This document shows positions 15,552-20,029 of a stretch of 20,029 nucleotides of DNA, in pieces (position 1 is the first letter of the stretch; the number at the start of each line of letters is the position of its first letter). This DNA comes from Hyphomicrobiales bacterium (GTDB lineage Bacteria; Pseudomonadota; Alphaproteobacteria; Rhizobiales; Xanthobacteraceae): NCBI GenBank assembly GCA_023266695.1, contig JAHFPO010000025.1, positions 1 to 20,029 on the forward strand. Reading direction: 5' to 3'. Under the pieces are notes generated by a model. The model searched no databases. It was not told where the DNA came from and worked only from the letters and a program-made list of their open reading frames with translations. The translations under genes and the position numbers were made by a program.

Positions 15552-18128
15552 GCGCGGCGGGCCCATGAGCACCGGCTGAAACAGCACCGCCGCCGCCAAG
15601 GTACAGGCCAGCGACAAGGCCAGCAATTTGCCCATGCTGGACGTCCCCGGATGGCTCGATAGCCAGAGACTGCCGAATGCGGTCGCCGTCGTCGCCGCGC
15701 TGAAAATCACCGCGCGCGTGAGGCTCGATTGCAACAGATTGGTCTGACCCGCCCGCCACGCCATGATGTAATAGATCTTGAAGGCGACGCCGATGCCCAG
15801 CAGCAGCGGCAAAGCGATGATGTTCGCGAAATTGAGCTGAAGTCCGATCAGCACACAAATCTCCAGCGTGACGACGCCGGCGAGAATGAGCGGCACCAGT
15901 GTCAAGAGCACATCTCCAAATCGGCGCAACGTGATCCACAACAGGATGGCGATCGAGAATAACGCCCAAAAGCCCGCGTGGATGAAGGCCCGGACGACGG
16001 TGCGTCCGGATTCTTGAATCGATATGGGCGAACCCGTGGCAGTGGGCTCGACCGCCAGCACCGCGGTGGCGAAATCGCGCAAGATCTCGTTGTCGTTCGG
16101 GTCGCCCTTGGGCGCGACCTCGACGCGTGCACGACCATCGGGCGTCATCCAGTCGTTCACCAGGTCGGGGGGAAGCGTCTGCAGGGTCACGTTTTGCGGC
16201 CGCAGCGCGCTGCGCAGATCGTCGAGAGCGGTCTTGAGCGGAACGATCACGGCCGTTTCGGCCCGGCCGCGAACGGCCGGAGAAGCGTTCGCGAGCTCGC
16301 TGAGAAGCGGGGAAAGACGCCTCGCCGCGTCGGCTCCCCTCCCTCTTGCCGTGCCGGCGATCTGCTTCAGGCGATCGGCGGCGTCATTGAGCGCTTTGAT
16401 ATTGTCCTCCTCGCTCGCGGCAGAACTCAGCCGCCCCGGATTGATCGGCCCCCCGAGCGCCTGCGCCGCATTTCGAATGAACGCGAGCTTCCTCGCCTGT
16501 TCGCCCGGCACGAAATTCTGCAGCGTCAGGGCGCGCTTGACTTGCGGGAGCTTTTCCAATCGAGCGGCGATCCTTGTCGCGGCGGCGAGCGAAGGCGCCA
16601 GGATCTCGATCGCGTTGGTGTTGGTGTCGGGATCTTTCTTCAGTTCCAGATAGGTCGCGACCGATTCGACCTTCGGGCTTCTGAGATTGAGCGGATTGAA
16701 GTCGAAGCGCAGCCAGAACAGCAGCGGCAATCCGAGGATGGCGATGAAGCCGGTGAGCACGATGATCGGTATGCGGTGCCGCTCCATGAATCGATCGACC
16801 GGCGCGAGCGCCTTGTAGCCGAGCGGGATCGGCTCGCCGGGCGGATTCAGGAGCCAGAGGAGCGCCGGCAACAGCGTGACGCTGGTGAGGAACGCGATGA
16901 TCATGCCGACTCCGGCGATCTGTCCGAGCTCGGAGAGGCCGCGATAGTCGGTGGGCAGGAAGGACAGAAAACCGGCGGCGGTGGCGGCGGCGGCGAGCGT
17001 CAGGGGGACGCCCACCCTCGCCCCGGCGCTCTTCAAAGCGGTGCGCAGATGGTTGGTTCGGTGACGCTCCGCCCGGTAGCGCACGCTGAACTGGATTCCG
17101 AAGTCGACGCCGAGACCCACGAACAGGACGGCAAAGGCGACGGAGATCAGATTCAACGCGTTGACCATGTAGAGGCCGAGCGCCGCCGTCATGGCGAGGC
17201 CCGCGATCAGGGTGAGGAAGACGGCGAGGATGATCCGCCCGGAGTGCAGCGCCAGCCACAAGATCAGCAGCACGACGGCGATGGTCGCGGTGTTGTTGAG
17301 GAGCGCGCCCTCCTTCAGCGTGGAAAATTCCTCGTCGGCGATGGCGATCGGGCCGGTGAGCCGTATCCTGGCTTGGAAATCTTCAGTGAGTTTCAAATCC
17401 ACCGCGGCCTTCCGGATCGCCGCCGTCGCCGCGTGGCCGGGCTCCAGGTCGCCGAAGTCGAGCACCGGCTGGACCTGGATGAAGTGGCGCAGTTCGCGCG
17501 TCTCCGCCGGCTTCCCCTTCATCAGCACGTGCCAGGAGAAGCTCGCCGGGCGTCCGGCAAGGACATCCGCGACCGTGTCGGCCGCCATGGTCAGCGGCCG
17601 GGTGAGATCGTCGAGCCTAAACTGGCCCGCCTGGACGCCCCTGAGGCCGAAAGAGAGCGCATTGAGCGCGCCCCTGAGGCTGGTGTCGCTCGCCAAGACG
17701 CCCAGGAGTTGCCGCGCCCCCGCCAATTGGCCGGTGGTGCGGGCCACCTCCTCGGTCGAGAGATAGAGCAGCGCATTGCGCCCGAAGAACTCGCCGCCGC
17801 CCAGCTGATGAACGGAATGAAACGATTGACTGAGGCCAGCCAATCGCCGCGCCATGGCACCGGTCGCCGCTTTGGCGAGTTCCGGCGTCGGCGCATCCAG
17901 CACGATCAGCATGTAGGCGCCGCGCTGGGGAAAGGCCTTGTCGAAGGCCACCTCGCGCTGGCGCCAGGGCAGATCCTTGGAGATCAACTGGGTGATATCG
18001 GTGGTGATCGCGAAGTTGCGGACGATGTAGACCGATGACGCCGCCGTCAGCAGGACGGACAAGATGATCACGATCCACGCAAACCGCGTGCACAACTCGA
18101 CCGTTCGTTCAATGATCGATTTCAACAT
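15540..18128 (-). CDS. hpnN: RND/MMPL hopanoid transporter HpnN
   Basis: A large inner-membrane RND-superfamily (MMPL-type) protein that moves hopanoids from the inner to the outer membrane. From ATG 18128 it has 862 residues, the length expected for HpnN. Layout: N-terminal helix (FAWIVIILSVLLTAASSVYI), first periplasmic domain (about 45-270), a five- to six-helix bundle with the RND signature LFVGLGVDFGIQFSVRYRAE, a helix near 450, second periplasmic domain (about 470-720), and a C-terminal bundle with FANIIALPLLLGIGVAFKIY and AVIFSAATTATAFGSLWLS. The start is chosen because the MLKSIIERT N-terminus directly precedes the first helix; no Shine-Dalgarno is visible, and a TTG at 18197 would add 23 Pro/Arg-rich residues. 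The gene is divergent from ispA and its leader holds an intrinsic terminator. Confidence 0.93.
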   Translation of the reverse strand: MLKSIIERTVELCTRFAWIVIILSVLLTAASSVYIVRNFAITTDITQLISKDLPWRQREVAFDKAFPQRGAYMLIVLDAPTPELAKAATGAMARRLAGLSQSFHSVHQLGGGEFFGRNALLYLSTEEVARTTGQLAGARQLLGVLASDTSLRGALNALSFGLRGVQAGQFRLDDLTRPLTMAADTVADVLAGRPASFSWHVLMKGKPAETRELRHFIQVQPVLDFGDLEPGHAATAAIRKAAVDLKLTEDFQARIRLTGPIAIADEEFSTLKEGALLNNTATIAVVLLILWLALHSGRIILAVFLTLIAGLAMTAALGLYMVNALNLISVAFAVLFVGLGVDFGIQFSVRYRAERHRTNHLRTALKSAGARVGVPLTLAAAATAAGFLSFLPTDYRGLSELGQIAGVGMIIAFLTSVTLLPALLWLLNPPGEPIPLGYKALAPVDRFMERHRIPIIVLTGFIAILGLPLLFWLRFDFNPLNLRSPKVESVATYLELKKDPDTNTNAIEILAPSLAAATRIAARLEKLPQVKRALTLQNFVPGEQARKLAFIRNAAQALGGPINPGRLSSAASEEDNIKALNDAADRLKQIAGTARGRGADAARRLSPLLSELANASPAVRGRAETAVIVPLKTALDDLRSALRPQNVTLQTLPPDLVNDWMTPDGRARVEVAPKGDPNDNEILRDFATAVLAVEPTATGSPISIQESGRTVVRAFIHAGFWALFSIAILLWITLRRFGDVLLTLVPLILAGVVTLEICVLIGLQLNFANIIALPLLLGIGVAFKIYYIMAWRAGQTNLLQSSLTRAVIFSAATTATAFGSLWLSSHPGTSSMGKLLALSLACTLAAAVLFQPVLMGPPREAK

Positions 18129-18230
18129 GCGGCGGTCTGGCGGCGGCCCTGGTTGCGGCGGTCCGTGGGTTGGCGGGTCGTCGCGGGCGCATCCCAAACG
18201 ACGCTGGATCGAGCCGGGCGGAATTGAACC

Positions 18231-18255
18231 CCAAAAAAAGACCTGAATAAGGTCT
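18231..18255 (-). terminator. Intrinsic terminator in the hpnN leader
   Basis: Read on the minus strand, AGACCT, loop TATTC, AGGTCT is followed immediately by a run of seven Ts. A second GC-rich hairpin (CCGCC/GGCGG, 18256-18268) abuts it upstream. No minus-strand gene lies upstream for it to terminate, and it precedes the hpnN start by about 100 nt. It could be an attenuator or the end of a short transcript. Confidence 0.6.
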
Positions 18256-18300
18256 CCGCCGACGGCGGGGGGACTGCAATTTCGATCGACCGGGCTTAAG

Positions 18301-18328
18301 CTTCTAGCAATCGTGCTATTTTCTTCAA
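18301..18328 (-). promoter_or_regulatory. Candidate minus-strand promoter for the hpnN leader
   Basis: TTGAAG (18323-18328) and TAGAAG (18301-18306) are spaced by 16 bp on the minus strand, which would put transcription start near 18294, ahead of the terminator. A palindromic TAGCA-ATCG-TGCTA (18305-18318) overlaps the spacer and could be an operator. Matches to consensus are only moderate. Confidence 0.3.
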
Positions 18329-18377
18329 CCGGATTATTGTGAAGTTCATGATATGGGCGGCCGGTCTCACGGGTAAC

Positions 18378-18381
18378 GGAG
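18378..18381 (+). promoter_or_regulatory. Ribosome binding site for ispA
   Basis: GGAG lies seven bases before GTG 18389, but 16 before the next in-frame ATG at 18398, which favours the GTG start. Confidence 0.55.
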
Positions 18382-18388
18382 CGATTTC

Positions 18389-19330
18389 GTGTCGGGCATG
18401 AAGGGCGGCGCCCTGTTTCTGACGCGCCTGAACGCGGTCGCGGCCGAGATCGAGGCGCTGCTCGGGCGGCTGCTCGCCGTGGCGCCGACCGAGGACGAGG
18501 TCGCCCGTCCGGGGCGGCTCCTCGAGGCCATGCGCTACGCCAGCCTCGGCGGCGGCAAGCGGCTGCGGCCGTTCCTGGTGGTCGAGGCGGCGGCGCTGTT
18601 CGGGGTTGCGCGCGAGCACGCCCTGCTGGCGGGCGCGGCGATCGAATGCGTGCATTGCTATTCGCTGGTGCACGACGATCTGCCGGCCATGGATGACGAC
18701 GCGCTCCGGCGCGGACAGCCGACCGTTCACAAGGCCTTCGACGAGGCGACCGCGATTCTCGCGGGCGACAGCCTCCTCACCTTCGCCTTCGACATTCTGT
18801 CGCGGCCCGATACCCACCCCAATGCCGCCGTCCGGGTCGGGCTGGTGCTGGCGCTCGCGCGCGCCGCGGGCTTGGGCGGCATGGCGGGCGGCCAGATGCT
18901 CGATCTCGCCGCCGAGGGACGCTTTGCCGGCGGCCGGCCTGAGCGGCTCGGCGAAGGCGAGATCATCACCTTGCAGGCGATGAAGACCGGCGCGCTGTTG
19001 CGCTTCGCCTGTGTCGCCGGCGCCATGCTGGGCGAAGCCGGCGCCGAGAAACGCGGGGCGCTCGACCGTTACGGCGCCGCCCTCGGCCAGGCGTTCCAGA
19101 TCGCCGACGATCTCCTCGACGTCGAGGGCGACGCCGCCACGCTCGGGAAGGCGGCCGGCAAGGACGCCGCCGCCGGCAAGGCGACGCTCGTCGGCGTGCT
19201 CGGTCCCGCTGAGGCGAGGATTAGGCTCGCTCAACTCGTCGCCGAAGCCGAGACGGCGCTCGCCCCGTTCGGCAAAGACGCCCTCTGGCTCAAGGCCGCC
19301 GCCCGTTTCGTCGCCGAACGGCGGGCGTGA
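18389..19330 (+). CDS. ispA: Farnesyl diphosphate synthase (polyprenyl synthetase family)
   Basis: A cytosolic trans-prenyltransferase that builds FPP (C15) from DMAPP/GPP and IPP, the direct substrate of HpnD. The 313-residue protein shows GGGKRLRPFL (IPP-binding Lys/Arg), and the first Asp-rich motif DDLPAMDDD (D96, D97, D102) with Tyr91 five residues before it, the arrangement of bacterial FPP synthases. QMLDL and the MKTGALLRFA block follow, then the second motif QIADDLLD (D240, D241, D244). Chain length is inferred as C15 from this motif arrangement and from context; a C20 product is possible. The start is GTG 18389. It is divergent from hpnN and 29 bp upstream of a DUF1345 gene, so its two neighbours may share its control. 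Confidence 0.9.
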   Translation: MSGMKGGALFLTRLNAVAAEIEALLGRLLAVAPTEDEVARPGRLLEAMRYASLGGGKRLRPFLVVEAAALFGVAREHALLAGAAIECVHCYSLVHDDLPAMDDDALRRGQPTVHKAFDEATAILAGDSLLTFAFDILSRPDTHPNAAVRVGLVLALARAAGLGGMAGGQMLDLAAEGRFAGGRPERLGEGEIITLQAMKTGALLRFACVAGAMLGEAGAEKRGALDRYGAALGQAFQIADDLLDVEGDAATLGKAAGKDAAAGKATLVGVLGPAEARIRLAQLVAEAETALAPFGKDALWLKAAARFVAERRA

Positions 19331-19359
19331 CCGAGGGCCGCTCGAGATCGGATAGAGCC

Positions 19360-20029
19360 ATGACCCAGAAAAACCGCCGTGCGCGCCGCCTGCCCTATCT
19401 CATACGGATCGTGCGCGCCCGCCCGCGCCTGTTCGTGGCGGCGCTTGCCGGGCTCGCGGTGATCGCGCTCATGCCCTCGGAATGGCGCTATGCCACCCGC
19501 ATCCTGGTCGGCTGGGACGCCGCGGTCTGGCTCTATCTCCTGTTCATCTATCGCCTGATCGCAAAGTCGAGCGTGAGCCACATCGGCAGACACGCCGCCA
19601 ATGAAGACGAGGGACGCATCGCGATCCTGGTGCTGACGGTGGTGGCTGCGCTCGCGACGCTCGCCGCCATCATCGTCGAACTCGGCACCGGGCAGGGAGT
19701 CGAACGACACTTCGGTCATCTGCTGCTCGCGACCTTGACCATCCTGTCGTCATGGACATTCATCCACACCATCTTCGCTTTGCACTACGCCCACGAGTTC
19801 TACGGCGAGGGCGAGAAAAAGAGCGGTCTCAAGTTCCCCGGCGGCGAGCAACCCGGCTATTGGGATTTCGTCTATTTTTCGTTCGTCGTCGGAATGACCT
19901 CGCAAGTTTCCGACGTGGCGGTCGCCTCCAAGGCCATCCGCCAGACGGTGACCGCGCACGGCATCGTCTCGTTCGTCTTCAACGCCGCCTTGCTCGCGCT
20001 CACCGTCAACATCGCCGCGAGCGCGATCT
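19360..20029 (+). CDS. DUF1345 integral membrane protein (3' end outside window)
   Basis: The gene runs off the window; 223 codons are visible with no stop. It begins with a basic cytosolic stretch (MTQKNRRARRLPYLIRIVRA), followed by hydrophobic segments at about 24-38, 50-65, 87-105, 120-135 and a last one near 205-223. The block FIHTIFALHYAHEFY and the later PGYWDFVYFSFVVGMTSQ with SDVAV are characteristic of DUF1345 proteins. The role is unknown. It begins 29 bp after ispA and is probably co-transcribed with it. Whether this links it to isoprenoid membranes cannot be told here. Confidence 0.85.
   Translation, partial: MTQKNRRARRLPYLIRIVRARPRLFVAALAGLAVIALMPSEWRYATRILVGWDAAVWLYLLFIYRLIAKSSVSHIGRHAANEDEGRIAILVLTVVAALATLAAIIVELGTGQGVERHFGHLLLATLTILSSWTFIHTIFALHYAHEFYGEGEKKSGLKFPGGEQPGYWDFVYFSFVVGMTSQVSDVAVASKAIRQTVTAHGIVSFVFNAALLALTVNIAASAI

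Noticed and set aside
15978..18038. A 686-codon open frame on the plus strand, antisense to hpnN
   Set aside because: It has no recognisable domain, a low-complexity composition rich in Arg, Glu, Gly and Asp, and mirrors the GC-biased codons of hpnN, which is clearly the real gene.
18207..18235. tRNA/tmRNA-like 3' end on the minus strand (GGGGTTCAATTCC then GCCCGGCTC)
   Set aside because: It resembles a T-arm plus acceptor, but the T-stem has a mismatch, there is no CCA at the right place and no matching 5' acceptor strand or anticodon arm upstream; the T-run terminator lies where the rest of the molecule should be.
1..20029. CRISPR arrays, insertion sequences, prophage or integration sites
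   Set aside because: No regularly spaced repeats, transposase-like proteins or terminal repeats were seen; gene content is coherent chromosomal metabolism.

Overview
The window reads as an alphaproteobacterial chromosome segment, most likely Hyphomicrobiales/Rhizobiales. It is GC-rich with strongly GC-biased third codon positions, has tightly overlapping genes, and carries DXS, HpnH and DUF1345 proteins of a type I associate with Bradyrhizobium/Rhodopseudomonas-like bacteria. That placement is from memory of the families, not from a search. I see no mobile element, CRISPR array, rRNA or convincing tRNA.

Layout. 298-1733: a DUF374 lysophospholipid-type acyltransferase (+) converging on queE (-), which is ordinary housekeeping. 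2217-5371: dxs and hpnH (+). 5315-13537: a compact minus-strand operon, in transcription order hpnO, hpnB, hpnC, hpnD, hpnE, shc(hpnF), hpnG; genes either overlap by 1-8 bp or are 13 bp apart. hpnG runs tail-to-tail into hpnH, and their coding ends overlap by 57 bp. 13826-15514: a FemAB/CelD-like GNAT protein, divergent from hpnO, and a secreted DUF2147 protein (+). 15540-18128: hpnN, the RND hopanoid transporter (-). 18389-19330: ispA (+), divergent from hpnN, followed by a DUF1345 membrane protein that runs off the window end.

Together this is a nearly self-contained hopanoid locus. Dxs makes DXP at the entry of the MEP pathway, and IspA makes farnesyl diphosphate. HpnD, HpnC and HpnE convert FPP through presqualene diphosphate and hydroxysqualene to squalene, which Shc cyclises to hopene/diploptene. 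HpnH adds adenosine, HpnG removes adenine, and HpnO installs the terminal amine of aminobacteriohopanetriol. HpnB is a family 2 glycosyltransferase-like protein of uncertain role, and HpnN moves hopanoids toward the outer membrane. hpnP (C-2 methylase), hpnI/J/K and hpnM are not in this window.

The least explained parts are the FemAB-like gene facing hpnO (a possible aminohopanoid N-acylation or aminoacylation enzyme), the DUF2147 protein facing hpnN, and a minus-strand intrinsic terminator about 100 nt upstream of hpnN, which looks like a leader attenuator or the end of a short RNA.
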